A stretch of 64,000 nt of DNA from contig OX359197.1 in the NCBI GenBank assembly GCA_947172415.1, positions 3,968,001 to 4,032,000 of the forward strand, read 5' to 3'. The notes beneath the pieces were generated by a model, which was not told the DNA's origin, did no database searches, and saw only the letters and a program-made list of their open reading frames with translations. The stretch comes from Chondrosia reniformis. Taxonomy: Eukaryota > Porifera > Demospongiae > Chondrillida > Chondrillidae. Positions within the stretch are counted from its first letter, which is position 1. Every line of letters begins with the position of its first letter. Position numbers and translations under genes: made by a program. Positions 1-12,151 of this stretch are shown here, piece after piece.

Positions 1-2005
1 TAAATATAACCCTTACTTGTACATGCAACTAGTACAAAAAACTAGAACATGCAAAAAGTACATACAACTAGACCATACTTCCAGTAACTAGTACATGCAA
101 CTAGTATATACAACTAGTACCTACAACTAGCACCTACAACTAGCACATATAACCAGCATTAGTTCATACAACTAGTACATACAGATAGAGCCGACAACTA
201 GTAAATATAGCCAGTCCTAGTACGTACAATTAATTCATACAACTAGTACATACAACCAGTACATACAACTTGTAAAGAGTATATACATCTAATACAACAA
301 CTAGTACATACAGCTTGTATAAAAACTAGTAACGATTAAATACCAGTAGTACATACAACAGGTACATACAACTAGGACATACAACTAGTTCATACAACTA
401 CTATCTAGTACATAAAACTAGTACCTACCTAGTACCAAGTTTAATCAGTACTAGGACATGCAACTAGTACATACAACTATTACATAAACATATAACTAGT
501 ACATACAATTAGTACCTCCAACTAGTAAATTTAACGAGTACTAGGACATTCAACTAGTTCATACAAATGGTAAATATAATTAGTATATGGAACTACTGCA
601 TAAAACTAGTACATACAATTTGTACCTAGAGCTAGTAAATATAACAAGTACTAGTACATAAAACTAGTACATAAAACTAGTATATATAACTTGTAAATAC
701 AACTAGTACATACAACTGTTACACATAACTTGTACCTACAACTAGTATAGTACATACAACTAGTAACAAGTGCATACAACTAGTTCATACAACAAGTACA
801 TACGACTAGTTAATACAACTAGTACAGAAAACTAGTACATACAACTAGTATCCAGCACATATAACTAGTACCAACCTATAACTAGTGCTAGGCCTTACAA
901 TTAGTATATACTATTAGTACCTACAACTAGTAAATATAACAAGTACTAGTACAAACAACTGGTAAAGTACATACAACTAGTAACTAGTACGTACAACTAG
1001 TATGTACAAAAAGTATATAAAACTAGTACATATACCTAGTACATACAACTAGTCTATACAAGCAGTACCTACAACTAGTAATTATAACCTGTACTAGTAC
1101 ATTCAACTAGCACCTTAACTAGTAAATAATACCAGTACTAGTAAATACAACTAGTTCAAATATACAACTAGTGCATACAACTAGTACATAACTAGTACAT
1201 AAAATGAGTACATACAACTAGTACATACTACTAGACATACAACTAGTACATTCAACTAGTTCATACACCTTGTTCATACAACTAGAACATACAACTAGTT
1301 AATAGTACATACAACTAGTATATATAACTAGAACCTACTAATAACACATATAACTAGTGCTAGTACATACAACTAGTACATGCAACTAGTACATACAACT
1401 AGTACATACAACTAGTACATGCAAGTAGTACCTACAACTAGTACTAGTCCACACCAATGGTAAAGTACATAGAACTAGTAGAGTACATACAACTAGTTGC
1501 TAGTACATACAATTAGTTACTAGTACAAACAACTAGTATATACAAATAGTGCATAAAACTGGTACATATAATCAGTACATACAAAGAGTATATACAAATA
1601 GTACGTGAAACTAAGAACTAGTACATACAATACACAAGCAGTACCTACAACTAGTAATTATATAGTGTACTAGTACATAACTACTACATACAACTAGTTC
1701 ATATAACTAGTAAATATAACTAGTGCTAGTACATAAAACTAGTACATACAGCTAGTACATACAACTAGTTCATATAACTAGTAAATATAACTAGTACTAG
1801 TACATAAAACTAGTACATAGAGCTAGTACACACAACTGGTAAATATAACTAGTACCTACAACCAGTACATACAACTTGTACCTAACACTAGTAAATATAT
1901 GTAGTACCAGGACATACAACTAATACATAAAACTGGGACATTCAACTAGTACAAACAATTAGTACATACACCTAGTACGTACAACTAATACATACAATAA
2001 TGGAA
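1..2005. repeat. 13-bp ACTAGT minisatellite, array L1 (ACATACAACTAGT sense)
   Basis: Degenerate tandem array whose commonest unit on the + strand is ACATACAACTAGT (13 bp), with many substituted or shortened units. Each full unit holds the palindrome ACTAGT. The array runs from the window edge to the Penelope-derived sequence near 2006 and resumes at 4737 in the same sense, so the retroelement block interrupts one array. No coding signal is seen. Confidence 0.9.
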
Positions 2006-2167
2006 TAAGGATTTCTTCTAACTGTGTCGAACTTATCTTTGAAAAGGTTCATCTTTCAACTTTTAGAGCGTCTAGAGGCGCAGTTTTTTCGATTCTTCTG
2101 TCTGCCAAACGTTTCGACCCTGGGGGTCTTCTTCAGTGACTGGTGTTGGTCTTCAAGGTGTCTTCAT

Positions 2168-2957
2168 TTATAGGCATCTTTTCCCGCCATTTTCGATTAC
2201 CTCATCAGTGATGTCATCGGTTACATCATTTCCGGAGGAAGGAGAGGTGAAGGGAGTATTCATAAAAAAGGGTTTCCAACCACTTCTTAGTACAATTCCT
2301 TGATCTAAGTTCATTCTTACCTGACATTGTTGGATCTTCAGGGCTTCCTTAATTCTTCTTCTGTACCAGTTCTCTTCCCTCTCCACCACTCTGGCTTGGC
2401 TCCACTCAATTGGATGACCAGTTTTTAGGGAGTGAACAGCTAAACCATTGTTCACATCCCCCATCCTGACGGCACGTTTGTGCTCCGCCATCCTGACTTT
2501 TAGTGTTCTTCCAGTTTCTCCAGTGAACACTGCAGGGCAACTAGAACAGGGAATCTGGTAAACGACACCTTTAATATCCATGGTAGGCTGGGGTTGTTTA
2601 GGCCTAGAGAGGATACTCCTCAGTGATCTCTGCTTTGTGAAAATGGTTTCGATGTTCATCTTCCGGCATGTTCTGGATATCATTTCACTGAGGCCTTTCA
2701 CATATGGAATAAAAAGTTTACGTTTACCATCTTCCCTACTTCCCTGGTTCCGTTGTCTCTTCTTCATGTGCCTGGCAGCAACCTTACTGGGGTATCCGTT
2801 GGCCTGGAGAACCCCTTTCAGGTGCTCTTTTTCCTCTTGGAGGACACTGGATCCAGCACCACAGATCTTCTCCGCTCTGTCCCTGAGGCAAAGGGCAATG
2901 CCAGCTTTCACCCTAGGATGGTGATGAGACGAGAAGTGAAGGTATCTATCCGTGTGT
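2168..2957 (-). pseudogene. Penelope-like element C-terminus with GIY-YIG endonuclease
   Basis: An open frame of about 260 codons encodes the C-terminal part of a Penelope-like polyprotein. Numbered from 2962, the tail of the reverse-transcriptase region comes first, with an NGYPSKVAARH segment near residue 55. A GIY-YIG-type endonuclease follows: VVYQIPCSSC near 133-142, VFTGETGRTL near 145-154, then a histidine-rich stretch AEHKRAV and AVHSLKTGH. The second YIG half reads VFTG. In Penelope elements this domain nicks target DNA to prime reverse transcription. The catalytic RT core and N-terminus are absent, and the start lies at the junction with LINE sequence, so this is a fragment. The downstream 2006-2167 stretch is the element's 3' region, also found at 9211-9459. 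Confidence 0.82.
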
Positions 2958-4736
2958 CTCAACCACTAAGTCTGGGCTTCTTTCTGTCATTTCTTCATCT
3001 GTAGGGATACTAGGATCCCAAAAGATTTTGACAGACCTATTCTCATAGACTGGTTTTGCTTCTAGTTTGTACCAGGGCTCTTCCTGCTTGAATCCATATT
3101 CTTTCGACAACCTCCACAACACTATCAGTATTGCCCGGTCATGCCTCTCTTTGTAGAGAGAAAATCCCTTTGGCTCACACATGTTTAGTATGTGTTTGAC
3201 TGTTTCCATAGCCTTGCCACATTCTCTGCACATTAGGAGACTAGAATTCCTCAGAATCCTATTTTGGTACCACCTAGTGTTCGGCACATCATCTTGCAAG
3301 AATCAGACCTTCAGTTTGAGGTCTCAGTCTACCCTCAGAAAGCAACTCCTAAGACTCCCTATATGTGACTTGTCTGTGGTATGAGCCATGGTGAGACTTT
3401 TCGGCTAGATAACATTTTAACCTTTCAGTCTGAGCCTCCCGGTGCTCACGTGCCACTCTCCTCCATTCTTTCACACTATTTTGTGAGGGATCTGTATTTA
3501 GCCCCATTTCCACTAGTACAATTCCGTGGCTTCCCAGTATCAATTTGGCTTCTTTCTAGACAGTCCTCCTCTGCTTTGAGCACTCCAGCCACTTTTGGTG
3601 TTTAACCACAACAGTTGTGAATGGATCATTGGCAGTGTGGAGGTATTTTGCCAGATTCACAACAGCCCTGTCGTGATCCAAAGGAAAACTACAGAGCCCT
3701 CTACCACCTTGAGAGTGAGGCAAGTTCACTCTCTCAATGGCAGAGTTATAGTGATGACACAGGTACTTTCTCATGATCTTTCTCACCATTCGGTCCAGTT
3801 TTGGAAGCTCACATTGAGTCCACCTCAAAACTGGGTAAAAGTATCTCAATAGAGAGGCACACAACATGTTAGAGGCTTCTGCAGCATTCTTACCATTGAG
3901 GTGAGAGCCCCACACTTTGTGGAGTCTCCTCCTCAATTCGTTGATCAAGCAAGCTTTGACCTTACTGTCATTTTCCTCAAACAGTTCTTCCAGCCCTAGA
4001 TACTTATAACCTTTTTCAAGTCTCCTTATGGATTCTTCACTGTGTTCAGGGTTCTCTGGGCCAGCCAGAACCTTCCCCTTTTGCATGTGACCTGTTCCAC
4101 ACTTTCTCACTCCAAACCTCGTGCCATTGGTATTTGAGCTTTTCTCCCCACATTCCATGGCTTCCCTGAGTTTATCAGGCCCTCCAACATATATCTTAAG
4201 GTCATCCATGTACAACAAGTGTGACATGGTGTTCCTTTACCCATCATGCCAGAGGGTATATCCCTTGGTTCTGTTAAGAACTTGTGATATGGGAGCTATG
4301 GCCAGACAAAAGAGGAGTGTCGATAAGGAGTCTCCTTGGAAGAATCCCCTGTTATATTTAACAAGGGTGCTCCTAACCAAGTGTTTGGAGAAGAGCTCTA
4401 TAGAACTCCTGATCCAACCTGGGCACTTGATGGTTTTTAGCACCTTCATCACCCACTTATGAGGGACTCTGTCATATGCCTTCTCATAATGGATCCATGC
4501 CACACTAAATGGCTTGCCTATAATTTTGGCATCTAGACCGATTGATTGATCCAGCAATAGACAGTCCACACAGCCCCACCTCCTTTTTCTCAAGGCCCTT
4601 TGGGCTATAGGCAAAATATCATTAGTGTAGGTGTAAGTGAGTATTTCTGATGCAATGCATCCTGTGACAGCCTTGTACATTGTGTTGAGACATGCAATAG
4701 GTCGGTAGTTGGCTGCACTTTTCGGGTCTCCAGTAT
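2958..4736 (-). pseudogene. R2-like LINE fragment, reverse transcriptase to endonuclease (broken)
   Basis: Successive frames at 4746-4237 (RT fingers and palm, YRPIACLN and WIHYEKAYDRVPH), 4227-3556 (LLYMDDLKIY, the YMDD catalytic motif), 3543-3349 and 3299-2946 (CRECGKAMETVKHILNMC zinc knuckle, then PDLVVE) match the longer copy at 40895-43924 in order. Several frame changes break it. A 36-bp in-frame deletion removes about 12 residues between SKH and VRS near 4380. It ends in the endonuclease motif, where Penelope sequence takes over. High similarity to the other copy indicates the same family and recent activity. Confidence 0.85.
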
Positions 4737-6290
4737 TATTAAACACAACTAGTTCAAATATACAACTAGTACATACAACTAGTACAAAACTAGTACATAA
4801 CTAGTACATACAACTAGTTCATATGACTAGTACACATAACTAGTCCATACAACTAGTACATACCAAGGTATCTACAACTAGTAAATATAATTGGTACAAT
4901 TCCATAAAACTAGTAGATACAACTAGTACATAGAACTAGTACATATAACTATTACATACAACTAGTACATACAACTAAACCATACAACATGTAACTAGAA
5001 CATTCAACTAGTAAGTACAACTATTACACTAGTTATATTTACTGTTGCCTACAATAGTAAATATAACTAATACTAAAACAAACAACTTGAACATATAACT
5101 AGTACATAAAACTACTACATACAAATAGTACATACAACTTGAAATGCGTACATACAACAAGTACATACAACTAGTACTTACAACTAGTCCATGCTACTAG
5201 TACATACAACTAGTGCATACAACTAGTTCATACAACTAGTACATACAACTAGAACATACAACTAGTATATACAACTAGAACCTACAACTAGCGCCTATAA
5301 CTAGTACTAGTACATAAAACTAGTACATACAACTAGTCCCTACAATTATTATATATAACCAGTCATAGTACATACAAACAGTACATACAACTGGTAACGA
5401 GTACATACAACAAATTCATACAAGTAGTACATACATCTGGTACTTACAACTAGTAACTAATACATACATCTAGTACATACAATTAGTGCATACAACTAAT
5501 ACCTACAACTAGTACATGCAAGTAGTACATAAAATTAGTACATAAAACTAGTACAAATAACTAGTAACTAGTTCATACATCTAGCACACACAACTAGTAC
5601 ATAAAACTTGCACATACAACTAGTAACTAGTTCATACACTTAATACATACAACTAGTGCATGCAACTAATACATAGAATTTGTACATATAACTAGGACCT
5701 ACAACTAGTAAATATAACTAGTACCAGTATATACAACAAATACATATATACTTCGGGGACATACAATTAATACGTAAAACTAGTACATACAACTACTACA
5801 TACAACTAGTATATATGTACAACTGATACGTACAACTAGTAAATACAAATAGTATACACATACCACAATTTCTTATAATTAGTACATACAACTAGTTTAT
5901 ACAACTGGTACCTAAAACTAGTGAATATAACCAGTCATAGTAACAACTGGTGCAAACAACTATATAGTACATACAACAAGTACATTCAACTGGTAACGAC
6001 TACATACCACTAATACACACAACTAGTACATACAACTTATACATACAACTAGTGCATAAAACTATTAACGAGTACATATAACTGGTACATACAACTAGTT
6101 CATACAACTAGTTCACACAACTTGTACATACAACTAGAACATACAACTAATACATATAACTAGAACATAAAATTATAAAGTGCATACAACTAGGTCATAC
6201 AACTAGTACATATAACTAGTACATAAAACTACTACATAAACTTGAGAGCTTCATTTAGTAAATACAAGCACTCCTAGTATATACAACCAC
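4737..6290. repeat. 13-bp ACTAGT minisatellite, array L2 (ACATACAACTAGT sense)
   Basis: Continuation of the array left of the retroelement block, same unit and sense. Units are degenerate, with local deletions. The sense switches near 6290, at a short mixed stretch around AGCTATATGCTTTAG. Confidence 0.88.
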
Positions 6291-9210
6291 TAGCTATATG
6301 CTTTAGTTGTATGTACTAGTGGTATGTAATAGTTGTATGGACTAGTTGTATGTACTAGTTTAATGAACTAGTTGTATGTACTATTTCTGTGTACCAGTTG
6401 TATGTACTAGTTGTATATATGTACTAGTTATATATACTAGAACGGGTTATATATACCAGTTATAGTAACTAGTTGTGTATACTAGTACTAGTTATAATTA
6501 CTAGTTCAAGTACTAGTTGTAAGTACTATCTGTGTGTACTAGTTGTATGTATTAGTTACTATTTGAATTTACTAGTTGTATGTACGAGATATTTATACTA
6601 GTTATATGAACTACATGTATGTACTATTTGTGAGTACTAGTTGTAAGTACTAGTTGTACATACTAGTTTTATGTAGTCGTTCTATGAACTACTTTTATGT
6701 ACCAGTTGTAGTACTAGTTGCATGTAATTGTTGTATGTACTAGTTGTAAGTACTAGTTGTATGAACTAGGTGTATGTACTAGGTATATGTACTATATAGT
6801 TGTGAGTACAATTTGTAGGTCCTGTTTGTATGTACTAGTAACATGTACTAGTTAAGAGTTGTATAGTCTAGTTGTGTGTACTAGTTGTATGTACTATATG
6901 GTTCTATGTACTACTTGTATGTACTAGTTGTATGTACTAGTTACTATTTCTATGGTCTAAATTTAATTATTAGTTGTATGTACTAGTTGTATATACTACT
7001 TTTATGTACTAGTCGAATGAATTAGTTGTATGTACTAGTTGTATGTACTAGTTGTATGTACTAATTGTTTGTAGTAGTTGTATGTACTAGTTGTATAGTT
7101 CTAGTACAAGTTATATTTACTAGTTGTAGGTACTAGTTGTATGTACTAGTTATATGTACTAGTACAATTTATATTTACTAGTTGTAGGTACTAGTTGTAT
7201 GTACTAGTTGTAAGTACTATTTTTATGTACCAGTTGTATGTACTAATTTTATGTTCGCGTTCTATGTACTGGTTGTATGAACTAGTTATGTACTAGTTGT
7301 ATGTACTAGTTGTAACAGCTCTATGTACCAGCTATATCTACTAGTTGCATGTACTAGTTATATGTACTGTACTAGTTGTTTGTACTAGTTGTATGTACTA
7401 GTTGTAATAACTATTTATGTACTAATTGTATATATATACAAGTTGCATATACTGGTTATATGTAATAGTTTAATATACTAGTTTAATGTACTAGTTGTAT
7501 GTTCTAGTTGTAAGTACTAGTTACTAGTTATAAATACTAGTTGTATGTTCTAGTTATGCGTTCCAGTTATATGTACTAGTTAAATGTACTAGTTGTATCT
7601 ACTAGTTGCATGTACTGGTTATATGTACTAGTTTTATGTATTCGTTCTATGTACTAGTTCCAAATACTAGTTGTAGTAATAGTTGTATGTAATAGTTGTA
7701 TATACTGGTTGTATAGTTCTATTACTGGTGATATTTACTAGTTGTAGGATTAGTTGTATGTACTAGTTGTATGTACTAGTACAAGTTATATTTAGTAGTT
7801 GTAGGTACTAGTTGTATTGACTAGTTGGAAGTACTAGGTACTAGTTGCATATACTAGTTGTATGTTTTAGTTATGCTTTCCAGTTATATGTATTAGTTAA
7901 ATGTACTAGTAGTATGTTCTAGTTGTATGTACTAGTTCTATATAATAGTTTTATGTATATACTAGTTCTATAAACTAGTTCTAGTACTAGTTGTATGTAC
8001 TAGTTTTATGAACTACATTTATGTACTAGTTCTATGTACTAGTTATATACTAGTTGTAAGAACTAGTTGAGTGCACTAGCTTTTTGTACTAGTTATATGG
8101 ACTAGTACATACAACTAGTACTACAACTAGTACTATAACTGATATTTATAACTAGGACATAGAACTTTTACATACAACTACAACATACAACTAGTACATA
8201 CAACTTCTACATAACCAGTGTATATAACTAGTACATATACCTAGTTCATGCAACTAGTACAAAGAAGTAGTTGGAGGTACTAATTACAAGTTGTATTTAC
8301 TAGATGAATGTACGGTTACTAGCTGTATGTAGTAATTATATGTACTAATTGTATGTACTAGTTGTATATACTAGTTACTTGTACTAGGTATATGTACTAG
8401 TAAGATATATATACTAGTTATGTACAAGTTGTATGTACTAGTTGTATGTACTCATTGTATCTACTAGTTGTATGTACAAGTTGTATGTAGTAGTTGTATG
8501 TGCTAGTTGTAGATACCCGTTACTAGTTGTATGTATTAGTTGTATGCACTAGCTGCATTGTACCATTTCTATGTACTAGTTGTATATACTCACTGTATGT
8601 ACTAGTACAAGTTATATTTACTAGTCGTAGGTACTTGTTGTATGTACTAGTTTTAAGTTATAGTTAGTGGTTGTATGGACTAGTTGTATATTCCAGTTGT
8701 ATGTACTAGCTGTATGTACTAGTTTTAGGTATTCGTTACTAGTGGTTTGTACTAGTTGTATGTACTTGTTGTATGCACTGGTTGCATGTACGCACTAGTT
8801 TTATGTAGTATTTGTATTACTAGTTCAATTTACTAGTTGTATGTATTAGTTGTATGTACTAGTTATATCTACTAGTTCTTTGTACTAGTTGAAGTACTAG
8901 TTCTATGTACTAGTTGAAGTACTAGTTTAATGTACTTGTTGTATGTACTAGTTGTATGTACTAAATGTATGTACTTTAGTTTTAAGTACTAGTTCTAGTT
9001 ATATTTACTAATTGTTGGTACTGATTGTATGTACTAGTTGTACGAACTAGTTGTATCTACTAGTTGTATGTACTAGATGTATGTACTAGTTGTATGTACT
9101 AGTTGTATGTACTGTTAATAGCAGTATGTAGTAGTTGTATATACTAGTTGTATATGCTAGTTGTATGTATTGTTGTATGTACTAGTGGTATGTACTAGTT
9201 GTATGTACTA
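6291..9210. repeat. 13-bp ACTAGT minisatellite, array L3 (ACTAGTTGTATGT sense)
   Basis: Same 13-bp unit in inverted sense. A short island with the opposite sense lies at about 8098-8270. With L1 and L2 it makes a megascale, imperfect inverted repeat centred near 6290. Some stretches contain many consecutive near-perfect units (for example 7025-7110). Confidence 0.88.
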
Positions 9211-9459
9211 TCTTTGTAAAGTTCATCTTTCGGATTGTCTAGAGATGCAGTTATTTCGATTCATCTGTCTTCGAAATCTTTCGCCCCAGGGAGTCTTCCT
9301 CAGTGACTGATGTTGGTCTTCAAGGGTGTTCATTTTTAGGCCTCTTTTCCCGCCATTTTCGATTACCCCATCAGTGATGTCATCGGTTACATCATTTCTG
9401 GAGGAAGGAGAGGAGAAGGAAGTAATCTTAAAAAGGGTTTCCAGCCACTTGTTAGTATA
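9211..9459 (-). mobile_element. Penelope-like element 3' fragment (second copy)
   Basis: About 250 bp aligning with 2034-2290, the 3' untranslated end of the Penelope part, including the TTTTCCCGCCATTTTCGATTA stretch and the CATCAGTGATGTCATCGG stretch. It lies inside the 13-bp satellite and has no open frame. Its boundaries differ from those of the first copy, so it is an independent 5'-truncated insertion or a rearranged piece. Confidence 0.8.
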
Positions 9460-10395
9460 ATAATATGTACTAGTTGTATGTACTAGTTGTATGTACTATT
9501 TGGTTTACTAGTTCAATTTACTATATAGTCGTCCGTATTAGATGTATTGTACTAGTTGTATGTACTAATTGTAGTATGTTCTAGTTGTATGTACTAGTTT
9601 TCGTACTTGTTGTATGTACCATTTGTATATACTAGCTGTAATACTTGTTGTATGTACCAGTTGTTTGTACTAGTTGTTTGTACTAGTTTTATGTACTACA
9701 TCTATGAACTACTTATAGGACTAGTTATATGTACTGGTAATATGTACTAGTAGAATGTACTAGTTGTATGTATATACTAGTTGTATGTACTCGTTAATAA
9801 TTGTATGTATTAGTTTTATGTACCAGTTGTATATACTAGTTGTATGTACTAGTGGTATGTACTATTGGTATGTCCTAGTTACTAGTTGTATGATATAGTT
9901 GTATGTACTAGTTTTACGTACTAGGTGTATGTACTAGTTATATATACTAGTTATGTACTAGTTGTATATACTAGTTGTCAGTAGTTGTTGTATGTACTCC
10001 TTACTAGTTGCATGTACTACTAAATGTATGTACTTTACTAGTATTATGTACTATATAGTCCTAGTTAAATTTAATAATTGTAAGTACTAATTGTATCTAC
10101 TAGTTGTCTTTACTAGTTTTATGTAGTCGTTACTAGTTGTATGTACTAGTTTTATGTACTAGTTGTATGTACTAGTTGTATGTTCTAGTTGCATGTCTAT
10201 TTGCATGTACTAATTGTGTGCACCAGTTACTAGTTGTATAGTCTAGTTGCATGTACTAGTTGTATGTACTAGTTGTATGTACTAGTTGTATGTACTAGTT
10301 ATGTACTAGTTGTAGGAACTAGTTGTAAATACTATATAACTGTGTAATCTAGTTGTATATATTGATTAAATATACTATTTATACGTACTAGATGC
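9460..10395. repeat. 13-bp ACTAGT minisatellite, array L4 (ACTAGTTGTATGT sense)
   Basis: End of the left array. It stops abruptly at about 10395 against a CACTGTAAGAAC sequence. The right array begins at a mirror-image junction near 53036. Confidence 0.87.
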
Positions 10396-10398
10396 ATG

Positions 10399-10560
10399 TA
10401 CAAGGTACACTGTAAGAACAGTGGTGAATATAAACACCAAAAAACTGTGACCACTATTTCCTCCAATATCAACCACCAAAATTCATCTTTAGTGGTTATA
10501 TACACCATTATTATTATCATTTTACCTTCCTCCTGTATAAACACAAACCATCCTAATATG
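10399..10560. repeat. CACTGTAA-type terminus with GTGGT/ACCAC word pattern
   Basis: Starts CACTGTAAGAACAGTGGTG and continues with alternating GGTG, CACC, ACCAC and GTGGTT words. The mirror sequence at 52853-53035 ends CACCACATTTTTTACAGTG. A third instance of CACTGTAAAAAAACTGGTG lies at 37366. This may be a terminal region of a DNA transposon family. Overlapping open frames on both strands follow from the symmetry and are not taken as genes. Confidence 0.45.
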
Positions 10561-10645
10561 GATTTTAAAGCTTGGGTTTGATAAAAGAAGAAGGTATTAT
10601 CGTAGAGGTTCATTTGCTAGGTAATTTTAATACTAATATCGAAAT

Positions 10646-10780
10646 TCTGAGCTTATCCTTAGCAAAAAATTCACAAATTAATAGAATGTTTCGGTCCGTG
10701 GCTAATACTATAGCTAATGAAGGTCCACGGACCGAAAAGTTCTATTAATTTGTGAAATTTTTGCTAAGGATAAGTTCAGA
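10646..10780. repeat. Foldback hairpin with two 56-bp arms
   Basis: Inverted repeat: left arm 10646-10701, right arm 10725-10780, loop of 23 nt. Shared arm words include CTTATCCTTAGCAAAAA, TTCACAAATTAATAGAA and TTTCGGTCCGTGG. Only about four mismatches separate the arms. No coding. Likely a small foldback element or MITE remnant, able to form a long hairpin if transcribed. Confidence 0.85.
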
Positions 10781-12151
10781 AACTCGCTATTAGTGAGAAG
10801 GTATATATATGATTAGAGTTACAAGACATACTCCAATTCCTGCAATTTTCTGTAAGAGTATTTGAAGAATTGTTAGTGGATTCCTAGAGAGCTCAGCTAC
10901 AATTGCAAGTCAAAGAAAAAACCATTTAAGCGCATGGAACATCTAAATCCACCTATATACGTAGCTATATATCATCAGCTTCCTAAATAGGTCATTGTTC
11001 CCCCTATAACAACTTAATTTGAAACAATTAATGATATATGTGCAGATGAGAAAGACTACATATAATAGTCTCTGTTCATATATATACTCCAATGTTGACT
11101 TGTTTAGTCAATATGGTTCAACTCATGATCATGAACATATACACACCTAAAAGCTCATCTTAACATCCAACCACATTCATGCAATCACAGATTCCCATAT
11201 AGAGCTGTAAGTCAAAGAAAAATTATGTGCAACATCTGCTTGGCATACCTTATACCATCATGCATGCAGGTTCCATTGTTCCTCCCCAGCTAGTAGTCCA
11301 TTCATCCAATAAAAGTACAGATTTTGCTGACAAGTTTGAAACAATGATATGAATGGAAATATATACATGTCAATGAGAAAGACTTACATAACAGTCTCTG
11401 ATATATTCCAATGTTGACTTGTTCAGATGCTTGCATCATCCTGCACCCTGCATAAAAAGTCAATATGGTTCAACTCTCATCTAAAAACTCATCTTACTCG
11501 CCCGCCCACATTCATGCATGCATGCACAGATTCCCATATAGAGCTGCAAGTCAAAGAATAATAAACATTTACACAAGTGAAACATCTGCATGGCATACCT
11601 TATATCATCACACCTGCATCAAAGGTCAATATAGTTCAACTCATGAATCACACAGGAGCCATACAGACTGCATGGTGGATCTTATATAACTGCAATTCCA
11701 ATAAGTGGAGTCCGGAAGACTGGCATGAACAGCTAAAATGCTCTATTCCTATAGGGACACTTAATGGAATTCATTTAAGTGGAGCCTCACATACATAACA
11801 CACCTTGCTTAGAACCCCCACCACACATGGAGCCATGCAGACTGGTGGTTTGTATAACTATACTTCTCTATATAAGGACAGTTAATTAAATTCATGGTCT
11901 ATGTTGTCCTTGTAGGGGATGCATCACTTCATATGTAAACTTGCTATATATAGCTGAGACAGTATAAATTTGGGATTTTTTATACTCTAAGCATGCATGC
12001 TTATAGTATAAAACTTATGTATTTACATGGCATGCCATGTAAATATATAAGTTGAGTTAGTCATATGTCCTATATTACTTGAGGTCATACTCTGGTATGA
12101 AAGGGTGTATCTATATAGAAAGCATATATAGTTGCATTCAAAACTGGTGAA
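10781..12151. repeat. Diverged ~330-bp tandem repeats and two short palindromes
   Basis: Three diverged units recur from about 10880 to 11680, recognisable by GCAAGTCAAAGAA (near 10900, 11210 and 11546), ACATCTGC with GGCATACCTTATA, and CCAATGTTGACTTGTT. Two palindromes precede the next gene: TAAGCATGCATGCTTA near 11988, and 19-bp arms at 12013-12052 around ACATGGCATGCCATGT. No convincing coding sequence; the short open frames at 11465-11798 are not supported. Confidence 0.5.

Larger units (their letters stand above)
2006..4736 (-). mobile_element. Chimeric retroelement block: R2-like LINE fragment joined to Penelope 3' half
   Basis: Read on the minus strand, a LINE segment truncated at both ends (4736 to about 2958) is followed without spacer by the 3' half of a Penelope-like element (about 2957 to 2006). 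Both parts face the same way and are bounded by the 13-bp satellite. The LINE part aligns closely with the longer copy at 40895-43924, leaving it just after the GGGTC(T/A)CC near 4733 and at CTCAACCACTAAG near 2958. It may have arisen by template switching, nested insertion and deletion, or capture during satellite rearrangement; the sequence does not decide. Confidence 0.8.

Noticed and set aside
1..2005. Telomeric or simple centromeric repeat
   Set aside because: Unit is not TTAGGG-like, and no centromere evidence is available from sequence alone; similar arrays occur at both window ends with transposons inside.
2090..2150. Functional hammerhead ribozyme in the Penelope 3' region (minus strand, CTGAAGA...GGTCGAAACG)
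   Set aside because: Resembles the ribozyme remnants known in Penelope elements, but the core CTGATGA reads CTGAAGA and stems I and III are not convincing. The second copy near 9280 is worse.
10332..10613. Minus-strand 93-aa ORF at the satellite edge
   Set aside because: Spans the satellite border and patterned terminus; low-complexity hydrophobic translation only.
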